The notes beneath the pieces were generated by a model. That model made no database searches, was not told the DNA's origin, and saw only the letters and a list, made by a program, of their open reading frames with translations. Made by a program: the position numbers and the translations under genes. Positions 7,516 through 14,655 of a stretch of DNA of 14,655 nucleotides are shown here, piece by piece. Location: NCBI GenBank assembly GCA_039798705.1, contig JBDKFN010000044.1, forward strand, positions 1 to 14,655, given 5' to 3'. This DNA comes from CAIKLP01 sp039798705 (lineage in GTDB: Bacteria; Bacteroidota; Bacteroidia; Sphingobacteriales; Sphingobacteriaceae). Numbering within the stretch: the first letter of the stretch is position 1; every line of letters begins with the position of its first letter.

Positions 7516-7537
7516 AATATGTCAAAAAAGACATATT
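7516..7537. repeat. Perfect inverted repeat, 8-bp arms, A6 spacer
   Basis: AATATGTC at 7516-7523 and its exact reverse complement GACATATT at 7530-7537 flank six A. There is no T run after it, so it is not a terminator for plus-strand transcripts. Its position 27 bp upstream of the promoter-like box of the giant gene suits a regulator binding site. Confidence 0.5.
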
Positions 7538-7539
7538 AC

Positions 7540-7559
7540 AAACATGTTATCACATGTTT
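7540..7559. repeat. Perfect inverted repeat, 8-bp arms, 4-base spacer (operator-like)
   Basis: AAACATGT at 7540-7547 and ACATGTTT at 7552-7559 are exact reverse complements around TATC. The element ends four bases before the TAGCTTTG box and covers the place where a -33 TTG would be expected but is missing. This fits an operator or an activator site at the promoter of the giant surface protein gene. Confidence 0.5.
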
Positions 7560-7563
7560 ATGG

Positions 7564-7571
7564 TAGCTTTG
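7564..7571 (+). promoter_or_regulatory. Possible -7 box (TAGCTTTG) for the giant surface protein
   Basis: An exact TAnnTTTG match. Transcription would begin near 7575 and give a leader of about 67 bases before the ATG at 7642. No -33 TTG is present at normal spacing; a palindrome lies there instead. Confidence 0.45.
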
Positions 7572-7583
7572 TGGTACATGTCT

Positions 7584-7610
7584 ATGTCTTTTAAAGGAGA
7601 CATTTTTTTT
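7584..7610 (+). terminator. Terminator- or attenuator-like hairpin with U tract in the leader
   Basis: ATGTCTTT (7584-7591) can pair with AAGGAGACAT (7594-7603), giving six Watson-Crick pairs plus two G-U pairs around a 4-base loop. Seven further T follow immediately (7604-7610). This is the form of an intrinsic terminator, though with a modest GC content in the stem. A second copy of ATGTCT directly upstream (7578-7583) could pair with the same AGACAT, allowing an alternative fold. It may terminate readthrough from gcvT-comB, attenuate the giant gene or protect its 5' end. Confidence 0.45.
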
Positions 7611-7641
7611 CATAAGAATTATCCACTCATCCCATATTTAG

Positions 7642-10600
7642 ATGACAAAATTAACTATTACCCAAATGCAAAAGCGAATCGTTTTAATTTTCACTGTTTT
7701 AACTGCTTTGTTTGGCAGTGTCAGTTTTGCTACTCCTACAACATTTAAGAAAGGTTCAATCATAATTGATATGGGCGCGGCAACACAGACTACGGCTAAT
7801 TCTTTGAAGCCTTACGGTTTGATTTATGATTTATTAAAAAATTACAATACGCCTGTTAGTTGTATTGTAAGTCAATCTAAAATTAAAGACGGTATTGATT
7901 TTACCCATAATGGAAAAAGTTTTAGAGGCGGTCCTTTTATTATACCTGCTGGTTATAGGACAACAATTGTTGATCAAGCAATTGCTTCTTGGATTAGTCA
8001 AGGAGTATTGATTGATTCATTAATTTCTGAAGTAGCGTTAGACGTTTCTTATACCATGAGTTCTGCACCTAAATGGGTAATGGATGCAACGAATGGTCGT
8101 ATTGCAGTTGCATATTTAACAGCGGCGGGAATACCTGCATCTGCTTATATTTTTAAAGGTCCATCACAATTAAATTCATGTGATGATATTTACGTTATGC
8201 CACATGCCGATCCAACTTGGAACGGTCACAATAATTTATATTTCTGGAACAAAAATAATAAAGGTGCAATTTGGGCAGGTTGTCATGCACCTTCCGTTTT
8301 AGAAAATTTAACAAGGGATACAACTATCAATGGAGTATTGACGCATATTCAAATGAATTTTTTAACAACTACGGGTTTAGTGAATTATGCTAATCATACC
8401 CAAACTGTTAAAACGCCATTTGAACATTTATTGCCATCCTCACCAATGTCACAATATATTGGCATTTCGGATGCTGCGCAAATAAATGGATCGGAGCAAT
8501 ATTTTCTAACCAAATTGGGTGGAGCATGGAATCCAAGTGTAAAAATTATAACCACATCACCAACACAAGGTGATCCTGCAACTTTATCTGCTGGTCCTGC
8601 TGTTGTGAATGTTTTTGGTCAAGCATTTAACGATCCAACACGTGGATATGTTGCTTATCAAGGTGCACATTCATTTACACCAAAATCAGGTTCGACAACT
8701 GCTGCGAATATTGCAGCACAGAGGATGTTTTTTAACTTCTCATTTTTCGCAATCAAAGAAAAATTACAAACAGCATTAACGGCTACATTGTCGGGTGTGC
8801 CGACTCAAATGGTTTCTGGAACAACATATACAGGTTTGACCGTAACTGCTGGAGGAAGTAATGCTGCAAGTTCATATAAATGGACTTCAAATGTACCTGG
8901 AACATTTTCTAACGCAACAGGTGCCGTAACAAGCTTTACGCCAAATGTAACAGTTACAACTAATGCGGTAATTTCTTGCTTGATTACGGATGCATGCGGA
9001 AGAACTACTTTTGACACCAAAGGAGGAATTATAGTTTTAGCATCGGGTTCAACTTTTACAGCGAATAATTTTGACAAAACAATAGATGCGGGTTGCGGAA
9101 GTGCTTCAATAACATTTAATGTTTTTAATGAGAATGTAGATGCAAACGCAGGAGACAGAACATTAACTGCTGTGTCGACTTTTGCAAATGGAACAGCATC
9201 TTTTACTTCTGATGGAAATATTATTTACAGTGCAAATGCAAATTTTAATGGAACAGATAGAGGAACTTATACCATTTCAAATGGAATAAATTCTGCAACT
9301 GCTAACATGAGCATATCAGTTGGATCTGTTGCATTAGCCCCACTTGCAAATACTGATGCAGCAACTGTTTTAGAGGATAGTGTGACTGTAATTAATGTTT
9401 TATCAAATGACAAAAATAATCCATCCGCTTCGAGTGGAAATAAATTATATATACGTGATATTGTTACTAAACCTTCAAAAGGTTATGTATATATTAATAC
9501 AAATGGAACAGTAAGTTATGTAACCACTAAAGATTTAGCATCTGGCACAACAGATCAGTTCACTTATTTAGTTGCGAATGATTTAGGTTATACTTCTCTA
9601 GGAATAGTAAATATTTCTTTAGTATTAGAAAATTGTACTGCCGGACAATATAAAAGATCTGCAGATGTAGTTGGAAATACTGTTACCACATCGTTCCCCG
9701 CTACAGCAGCTACTTACATTAAAGTGGGAAGTAGTTCTACTAATTATGGAACTAATACTACATTAAGATCTTCTTATTCATCTGGTAACTCATACTATAA
9801 TAGTTTGTTGAAATTTGATTTAAGTTCAATTCCAACAAACACTACCATAACTAGTGCGAATTTATATTTATATTTCTCGACTGCCACCTCGAGTGCAAGT
9901 AATATGTTTCCTTTAAAGGTATATGGCTTACTAAGATCATGGACTGAAAATGGTGCAACCGGAAGTAAGTATGACGGTACAAATTCATGGGGTAGTTCTG
10001 GAGCAGCTAATAGCTCGAGTGATTATACTACCACTAATGCTGCTACTATAGGTTCTTCTTCAGCGACATATGCGCTAAATCAAGAGGTGTCAGGTGCAAT
10101 AACAAGTTTGGCACAAGGGTGGATTTCATCTCCTGCAAATAACAAAGGATTTTTACTAACAAGAGGTTCTAATTCAAGTGGGTCAGCTTATTTTCATTCT
10201 AACGATGCTACTACTTCTTCTTATCGTCCAAAGCTTTTAGTAACGTATACAGAAACATCAATTACGAATACTTGTTATACAATTAAAACAAATTACAAGC
10301 CAATTGCATACCCAGATACAGCATCAGTAAATGCAGGTTCAAGTAAAACCATTAATGTAAAATTGAATGATGCAAATTATTATGGCAATTCAAACACACT
10401 TACATCAGTTACTGTTCCTGCGCATGGAACAGCTAGTGTAGATGGGAATCAAAAAGTTTTATATACACCAACAGTAGGATTTTTTGGGGTAGATACTTTT
10501 ACCTATTTATTAACGGATGCAACAAATTCTCAAACATTTAGGGCTACGGTTTGGGTTACTGTAAACAGAGTAGCGCCATCCGTTACTGCAGATGTAACAT

Positions 10601-13600
10601 CTACCAATTCTAATACAGCTAAAACGATTAGTGTAACGCTCAACGATTCGGATCCACAAGGTTTGATGACATCACCTGTTATTACTAAAGATCCAAAATT
10701 TGGTACGGCAACTATAAATGGTAATGCCATTATTTATACGCCATCTGCAAATTATATTGGTTATGATACTTTGATTTATTCGAGATCTAGTGTTCCTAAT
10801 TCTGCCTGCGAAAAAGTATTATCTGATACTGCAATGGTTAAAATTAAAGTATTAAACCAAAATCCTGTTGCAAAGAATGATACGATTAACACATTATTAT
10901 GTACTTCCAAAACAGTTCATTTGCTAGCAAATGATGCAGATCCAGAAGGTTCATTATTGAAAGTATTTATTTTGTCAAACCCTAGCCATGGGCAATTAGA
11001 AAAAGAATCACCGGGTGTTTATAAATACAAGCCAAATGCTAATTATAGCGGATCTGATTTGTTTACCTATAAAGTTAAAGATGCATCTGCAGATTCATTA
11101 GCAAGTAATACAGCAACTGTAATTATTAATGTGTTTCCTGTTGCAAGTACCAATCATGCGCCAGTTGCTAACTCCGATACTGATGCAACTTTTATCAATC
11201 AACAAATTATTACTGATGTTTTAGCGAATGACAATGATGAGGATGGAGATTCTTTAACGTTAAATATAACTGCAGTAGGTCTTGCCGCGCCTGCGCATGG
11301 TTCAATTGAATTATTGGCAAACAATCAAATTAGGTATACACCAAATTCTTTTTATAGTGGCTCGGATTCATATGAATATAAATTATTAGATGTGCATGAA
11401 GCATGTTCTGGTAATACTTCAATGAGTGCTACTGGAATTGTTTATGTAAATATTATTAGTGTGCCAATTACTGTTTCTGGAAAAATATATTCAGATATAG
11501 ATAATAGTGCAAATGGTACTTTTTCAAATATTGCTACCAATTCAGAAAAAGGTACAAATGCAGGTGCAACTTTAAAAATGTTTTTAGTTGACAATACGAA
11601 TTTAGTGATTGATCAAACAGCTGTAGATAACGACGGTAATTATGCGTTAGTAAATACACCAAGGTCAATTACTAATTTAAAAATAAGGGTTAATACTTCG
11701 AATGTGGCTAATGGCGCTACACTAGGAAGTAATGCAGTTCCTGCAACTTATACTAATACATCTCCATTAGAGTTGCAATTTAATTCTTCAACAAGCGACA
11801 TTACTTCGAACGATTTTGGCGTAAATAAAATTCCTGTTGCCAACTCATATACATACGCAGAACAAATGAATCCGGGCGCGAGCATGGTTATCGATTCTGC
11901 TAAATTCAATGGTGTTGATGCCGATGGAGGATCTATTGTAAGTGTAAAATACACAAGTTTTCCAACCGGAGTATCATCGTTTAAAATAGGTACAGAAACT
12001 TTTACTTCTGGAAATTTCCCTGGAGCAGGTAAGACCGTAAATAAATTCACACCAATTAGAATTACACCAAATTCAGGACTAGTTACACCTGAAATTTCAT
12101 TTAAGGTGATTGATAACGGCGGTGCAGTTTCTACAAATACAGGAATTATTGCATTACCAATGTTTGTTCAATTAAGCGCTGGAACTATAGCAGGTGGAGG
12201 TTCTGCAATTTGCGGTTCTGGAATGCCAGCAGCATTTACATCTTCGGTTGATGCTGCAAATGGACGTGCAACAATAAATTACCAGTGGCAAGTATCTACT
12301 ACAAGTACAAGTGCTGGATTTTCAGATATAAGTGATGCAATTGCATCGACTTATACACCGGCAAATAGCATAAATGTAACTACCTATTATCGAAGAAAAG
12401 CTTTTACTTCTTTAGACGCTGCCGTTTATAGTAATGTGATTACAATTGCTGTGAACGCATTGCCAGCGGAACCATTAGCAACTGGTGCTAACCGAACTGG
12501 TACAGGAACGGTTACACTTACTTCAGCACCTCCATCGGGCTGTGTGTCTGATTGGTATTTGGCTGCATCTGGAGGCGCTGCATTATTGTCTGGAAATAAT
12601 TCATATACAACAGGATCTTTATCTTCAACTAAAACATATTTTGTAGAATCTAGAAATTCTACGACTGGTTGTAAATCAGCAACACGAACCGCTGTTACGG
12701 CAACGGTAACCGGTACAATTAACCCAGGAGTTATTGGGGTTGATACTGCGATTTGTGGAACAGATGTGCCTAATCCATTACGTTCAATTACCAATGCAAG
12801 TGTTTCATCTGGATCTATTGTATATCAGTGGCAATCATCTACTACAATTGATTTCTTTAGTTATAGTATTTTAACAGATGATGAGATTTCTGGTGATACT
12901 GCTAATCTTGCAACTTATACGCCAATTAATACAATATCTTCTACCAAATTTTATAGAAGAAAAGCAACAGTAGGTGCATTATCAAGTTACAGTAATATAA
13001 TATCTGTAACTGTAAATACTTTACCTGCCACAATTACTACAACTGTTGATGCCGCTAGAACAGGAACTGGAACGGTAACAATTTCAGCAACACCAAGCGC
13101 AGGTGAAACAGTTGACTGGTACGATGCGCTTACTGGTGGAAATTTATTAATGGCGGGTTCAAGTAATTATACAACGAGTTCAATTTCATCAACTACAACT
13201 TATTATGCTGAAGCGAGAAACACAACAACGGGTTGTTTGAGTGCTGCAAGAGTTGCAGTTGTTGCAACAATAAATCCTGCATTAGACCCTGGTGTTATTT
13301 CTGGCGCGACAGCAATTTGTGGTTCTGGAACACCATCTGGATTTACATCTACTGCTGCTGCTTCAAATGGTACAGGAAGTATATCTTATAAATGGCAAAA
13401 ATCTACCACCAGTTCAAGTGCTGGTTTTGCAGATATAGCAAGTGCGACTAGCGCTACTTATACATCAGGTTCAATTTCAACAACAACTTATTTTAGAAGA
13501 GCTGCCTATACTTTAGTTGATGGTGCTAAATATTCAAATGCAATTGCTGTAACAATTAATCCATTGCCAATGGTAAGTATTTCTCCTGCTGCTGTTACGA

Positions 13601-14655
13601 TTGTAGTTGGTAATTCAACTTCACTTACAGCAAGTGGTGGTACAAGTTATGTATGGAGTGATGCTTCAACAACAGAATCAATTAGCGTTAGCCCAATTAC
13701 ACTTGGTGCAAATACTTATTCTGTAACAGCTACAGATTTAAATGGATGTACTGCAACGGCAAATTCAACTGTAACCGTAAATCCATTGCCGAGTGTTTCC
13801 GGAACTGCTTCTACGAATGCTGCAAATATTTGTGCTGGTTCTACTGGTGTAATTTCTTTGACTGGAAATACGGGAAGTATCAGATGGCAAACTTCTGGAA
13901 ATGCAATTACGTGGGCCGACACTTCAGTAACAACTGCAACTTTAACTACCAATACACTGGCTGCAGGTTATCGTTTTTATAGAGCCAAAGTTACTAACCA
14001 AACTGCATCATCAGAGTATTCGAATGCTATTGGAATTTTTGTTAGCCCTTCAAGCGTTGGAGGTACAGTAAGTGCTCCAAGTTCGGTTTGTAGCGGAAGT
14101 TCTGCAACGATAACCTTATCTGGAAATACTGGAGGTGTTGTAAAATGGCAAAGCTCAATCGATAGTTTTGTAACTAATTCTACCGACATAGCAAATACAA
14201 CGAATACATTAATTGCTACAAATATTACCGTAAAAACCTACTATAGAGCACAAGTAAAAAGTGGAGAATGCGCTCCAGAATATAGCGATATCGCAAGAGT
14301 TACAGTTGACCCAACTTCAGTTGGCGGAACTATTTCTGGTGGTACTTCTGTTTGTACAGGAACGAACTCAACTACTTTAACATTAGCAGGTAAAACAGGA
14401 ACGGTTACTAAATGGCAATCGGCAACGAATGCAGGATTCACAGGAACAGTAACTGACATTGCAAATACAACTACAAGTTTAACCGCAACAAACTTAACAA
14501 CGACTACTTATTATAGAGCAGTTGTTACAAGTGGAACATGCGCATCAGCAAACTCAGCAGTAGCGACAGTTACGGTTGATCCTGCGTCTGTAGGTGGAAC
14601 TGTTTCTGGTGGTACGATTGTTTGTACAGGAACAAACTCAACTACTTTAACATTA
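7642..14655 (+). CDS. Giant secreted multidomain surface protein, C-terminus beyond window
   Basis: The frame is open for 2338 codons without a stop and leaves the right edge. A stop (TAG) lies directly before the ATG at 7642; an alternative ATG is at 7666. Both give a signal peptide (basic QKR, hydrophobic core VLIFTVLTALFGSVSFA) with likely cleavage after A30. Order of domains: a non-Ig domain (about 34-375); PKD/Ig-like (375-473); cadherin-like (474-666, two units); DNRLRE/CBM96-like (686-868, core SLLKFDLSSIP and RPKLLVTY); four cadherin-like Big_9 units (886-1273) with NDADPEG and NDNDEDGD acidic loops that suggest calcium binding; an SdrD_B-like unit (1274-1397); another cadherin-like unit (1398-1510); an Ig-like A-B-A-B-A array (1514-1973); one CHU/SprB-like unit; and ~88-residue repeats to the edge. 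Composition is Ser/Thr/Asn/Ala rich, low in Lys and Cys. This is typical of T9SS-exported adhesins or gliding-type proteins. The expected T9SS C-terminal domain cannot be seen. The function is unknown. Confidence 0.93.
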   Translation, partial: MTKLTITQMQKRIVLIFTVLTALFGSVSFATPTTFKKGSIIIDMGAATQTTANSLKPYGLIYDLLKNYNTPVSCIVSQSKIKDGIDFTHNGKSFRGGPFIIPAGYRTTIVDQAIASWISQGVLIDSLISEVALDVSYTMSSAPKWVMDATNGRIAVAYLTAAGIPASAYIFKGPSQLNSCDDIYVMPHADPTWNGHNNLYFWNKNNKGAIWAGCHAPSVLENLTRDTTINGVLTHIQMNFLTTTGLVNYANHTQTVKTPFEHLLPSSPMSQYIGISDAAQINGSEQYFLTKLGGAWNPSVKIITTSPTQGDPATLSAGPAVVNVFGQAFNDPTRGYVAYQGAHSFTPKSGSTTAANIAAQRMFFNFSFFAIKEKLQTALTATLSGVPTQMVSGTTYTGLTVTAGGSNAASSYKWTSNVPGTFSNATGAVTSFTPNVTVTTNAVISCLITDACGRTTFDTKGGIIVLASGSTFTANNFDKTIDAGCGSASITFNVFNENVDANAGDRTLTAVSTFANGTASFTSDGNIIYSANANFNGTDRGTYTISNGINSATANMSISVGSVALAPLANTDAATVLEDSVTVINVLSNDKNNPSASSGNKLYIRDIVTKPSKGYVYINTNGTVSYVTTKDLASGTTDQFTYLVANDLGYTSLGIVNISLVLENCTAGQYKRSADVVGNTVTTSFPATAATYIKVGSSSTNYGTNTTLRSSYSSGNSYYNSLLKFDLSSIPTNTTITSANLYLYFSTATSSASNMFPLKVYGLLRSWTENGATGSKYDGTNSWGSSGAANSSSDYTTTNAATIGSSSATYALNQEVSGAITSLAQGWISSPANNKGFLLTRGSNSSGSAYFHSNDATTSSYRPKLLVTYTETSITNTCYTIKTNYKPIAYPDTASVNAGSSKTINVKLNDANYYGNSNTLTSVTVPAHGTASVDGNQKVLYTPTVGFFGVDTFTYLLTDATNSQTFRATVWVTVNRVAPSVTADVTSTNSNTAKTISVTLNDSDPQGLMTSPVITKDPKFGTATINGNAIIYTPSANYIGYDTLIYSRSSVPNSACEKVLSDTAMVKIKVLNQNPVAKNDTINTLLCTSKTVHLLANDADPEGSLLKVFILSNPSHGQLEKESPGVYKYKPNANYSGSDLFTYKVKDASADSLASNTATVIINVFPVASTNHAPVANSDTDATFINQQIITDVLANDNDEDGDSLTLNITAVGLAAPAHGSIELLANNQIRYTPNSFYSGSDSYEYKLLDVHEACSGNTSMSATGIVYVNIISVPITVSGKIYSDIDNSANGTFSNIATNSEKGTNAGATLKMFLVDNTNLVIDQTAVDNDGNYALVNTPRSITNLKIRVNTSNVANGATLGSNAVPATYTNTSPLELQFNSSTSDITSNDFGVNKIPVANSYTYAEQMNPGASMVIDSAKFNGVDADGGSIVSVKYTSFPTGVSSFKIGTETFTSGNFPGAGKTVNKFTPIRITPNSGLVTPEISFKVIDNGGAVSTNTGIIALPMFVQLSAGTIAGGGSAICGSGMPAAFTSSVDAANGRATINYQWQVSTTSTSAGFSDISDAIASTYTPANSINVTTYYRRKAFTSLDAAVYSNVITIAVNALPAEPLATGANRTGTGTVTLTSAPPSGCVSDWYLAASGGAALLSGNNSYTTGSLSSTKTYFVESRNSTTGCKSATRTAVTATVTGTINPGVIGVDTAICGTDVPNPLRSITNASVSSGSIVYQWQSSTTIDFFSYSILTDDEISGDTANLATYTPINTISSTKFYRRKATVGALSSYSNIISVTVNTLPATITTTVDAARTGTGTVTISATPSAGETVDWYDALTGGNLLMAGSSNYTTSSISSTTTYYAEARNTTTGCLSAARVAVVATINPALDPGVISGATAICGSGTPSGFTSTAAASNGTGSISYKWQKSTTSSSAGFADIASATSATYTSGSISTTTYFRRAAYTLVDGAKYSNAIAVTINPLPMVSISPAAVTIVVGNSTSLTASGGTSYVWSDASTTESISVSPITLGANTYSVTATDLNGCTATANSTVTVNPLPSVSGTASTNAANICAGSTGVISLTGNTGSIRWQTSGNAITWADTSVTTATLTTNTLAAGYRFYRAKVTNQTASSEYSNAIGIFVSPSSVGGTVSAPSSVCSGSSATITLSGNTGGVVKWQSSIDSFVTNSTDIANTTNTLIATNITVKTYYRAQVKSGECAPEYSDIARVTVDPTSVGGTISGGTSVCTGTNSTTLTLAGKTGTVTKWQSATNAGFTGTVTDIANTTTSLTATNLTTTTYYRAVVTSGTCASANSAVATVTVDPASVGGTVSGGTIVCTGTNSTTLTL
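7741..8763 (+). other. N-terminal non-Ig domain of the giant protein (possible GATase1/ThuA-like fold)
   Basis: Residues 34-374 alternate hydrophobic strands and helices, unlike the later beta-sandwich modules. Notable segments are SLKPYGLIYDLLKNY, KDGIDFTHNG with RGGPFIIPAGY, AAGIPASAYIFKGP, CDDIYVMPHADPTWNGH (180-196), IWAGCHAPSVLEN (210-222) and DPTRGYVAYQGAHSF. The G-C-H-A turn with C214 and H215 after a hydrophobic strand looks like the nucleophile elbow of class I glutamine amidotransferase-like folds. H188, D190 and H196 are further candidate polar residues. This is a fold guess from pattern only; the domain may be enzymatically inactive. Confidence 0.4.
9697..10248 (+). other. DNRLRE/CBM96-like domain inside the giant protein
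   Basis: Residues 686-868 begin with FPATAATYIKVGSSSTNYGT, continue with NSLLKFDLSSIPTNTTITSANLYLY and end with SSYRPKLLVTY. This matches the known layout of the DNRLRE (CBM96-like) jelly-roll family: an opening phrase with an asparagine-glycine turn, a 'kFDLSsip...sAtLyLy' core and a closing 'RPkLlvtY' strand. Some members bind polysaccharides such as alginate. It is inserted between cadherin-like units, so it would be displayed along the stalk. Binding in this protein is inference. Confidence 0.65.
12181..13560 (+). repeat. Alternating A-B-A-B-A array of Ig-like domains
   Basis: Two different Ig-like modules alternate. Type A (12181-12459, 12715-13020, 13276-13560) has ICGSG...YQWQ...STTS..AGFSDI and TTYYRRKA. 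Type B (12460-12714, 13021-13275) has RTGTGTVT..A.PS, DWY.A.SGG, STTTYYAEARNTTTGC and resembles the Ig_7 family. Matching positions in consecutive A units are 543 and 564 bp apart (181 and 188 codons), and 564 bp for B. DNA identity is only moderate, so the array is old or under diversifying exchange. Confidence 0.75.
13792..14655 (+). repeat. Tandem ~88-codon repeats (type C), continuing past the window
   Basis: Units begin at 13792, 14053, 14317 and 14587 (spacing 261, 264 and 270 bp). Each carries SVGGTVSG...VC.GT, KWQS, a D-IANTT segment, TTYYRA-V and a second cysteine near the end, so an intra-domain disulfide is likely. The last two starts are the most alike: 14323-14385 and 14593-14655 differ at about 6 of 63 bases, indicating recent duplication or gene conversion. 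The fourth unit is cut by the edge. Confidence 0.8.

Noticed and set aside
7501..7517. Small 6-bp inverted repeat TTTAGA/TCTAAA
   Set aside because: Short and made only of frequent AT-rich words; expected by chance in such DNA.
7554..7748. A 64-codon plus-strand frame over the start of the giant gene
   Set aside because: It overlaps the signal-peptide start in another frame, has a composition typical of out-of-frame AT-rich DNA, and would begin upstream of the predicted transcription start.
13746..13982. Plus-strand 78-codon frame rich in Cys, Asn and Tyr
   Set aside because: A shifted reading of the Ig-like repeat DNA; the correct frame continues through it without interruption.
8805..14459. 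Several antisense frames of 66-122 codons opposite the giant gene (for example 8805-9077, 11748-12050, 12426-12794, 14241-14459)
   Set aside because: They are rich in Val/Thr/Pro, as expected from reading Asn/Thr/Gly-rich repeats backwards. None has a promoter or recognisable domain, and the sense frame is open throughout.
12181..14655. Repeat DNA considered as a possible CRISPR or mobile element
   Set aside because: Units are 250-310 bp, in frame, and encode Ig-like domains; there are no short direct repeats with unique spacers, terminal inverted repeats or transposase.

Overview
The window comes from a low-GC member of the Bacteroidota (Bacteroidetes). Three things point there: several matches to the phylum's -7 promoter element TAnnTTTG at sensible distances from starts, weak Shine-Dalgarno sequences, and a giant secreted protein built from the Ig-like and cadherin-like modules typical of type IX secretion (T9SS) substrates in this phylum. 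I cannot place it more finely than phylum.

Left part (1-4892), surface polysaccharide genes. Three minus-strand genes are read right to left: a Wzx/MATE-type flippase, a Wzz-type chain-length regulator, and the N-terminal third of a Wzy/O-antigen-ligase-like membrane protein that is cut by the left edge. This is the flippase/regulator/polymerase set of a Wzx/Wzy-dependent export system. A GT9 (heptosyltransferase-like) glycosyltransferase diverges from the flippase. A class I SAM methyltransferase converges on the GT9, and their stop codons overlap by 6 bp.

Middle part (4943-7376), mostly housekeeping, on the plus strand: ribonuclease HII (rnhB), glycine-cleavage T protein (gcvT) and a ComB-like 2-phosphosulfolactate phosphatase. 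gcvT and comB abut with no base between them and are probably co-transcribed. The two tight divergent intergenic spaces (3057-3125 and 4893-4942) contain promoter-like elements that argue for internal ATG starts for the flippase and the methyltransferase.

Right part (7377-14655): a 265-bp regulatory spacer with two perfect inverted repeats, a promoter-like box and a terminator-like hairpin, then one reading frame that stays open for 2338 codons to the right edge. It encodes a secreted multidomain protein: signal peptide; a ~340-residue N-terminal domain that is not Ig-like; PKD/Ig-like and cadherin-like (Big_9/tandem-95) modules; an inserted DNRLRE/CBM96-like domain; an SdrD_B-like module; an alternating A-B-A-B-A array of Ig-like domains; and a last class of ~88-residue repeats still running at the edge. 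Its C-terminus, where a T9SS sorting domain would be expected, is outside the window. No tRNA, rRNA, CRISPR array, insertion sequence or integrase was seen. The most unusual items are the N-terminal domain of the giant protein and its upstream control region.
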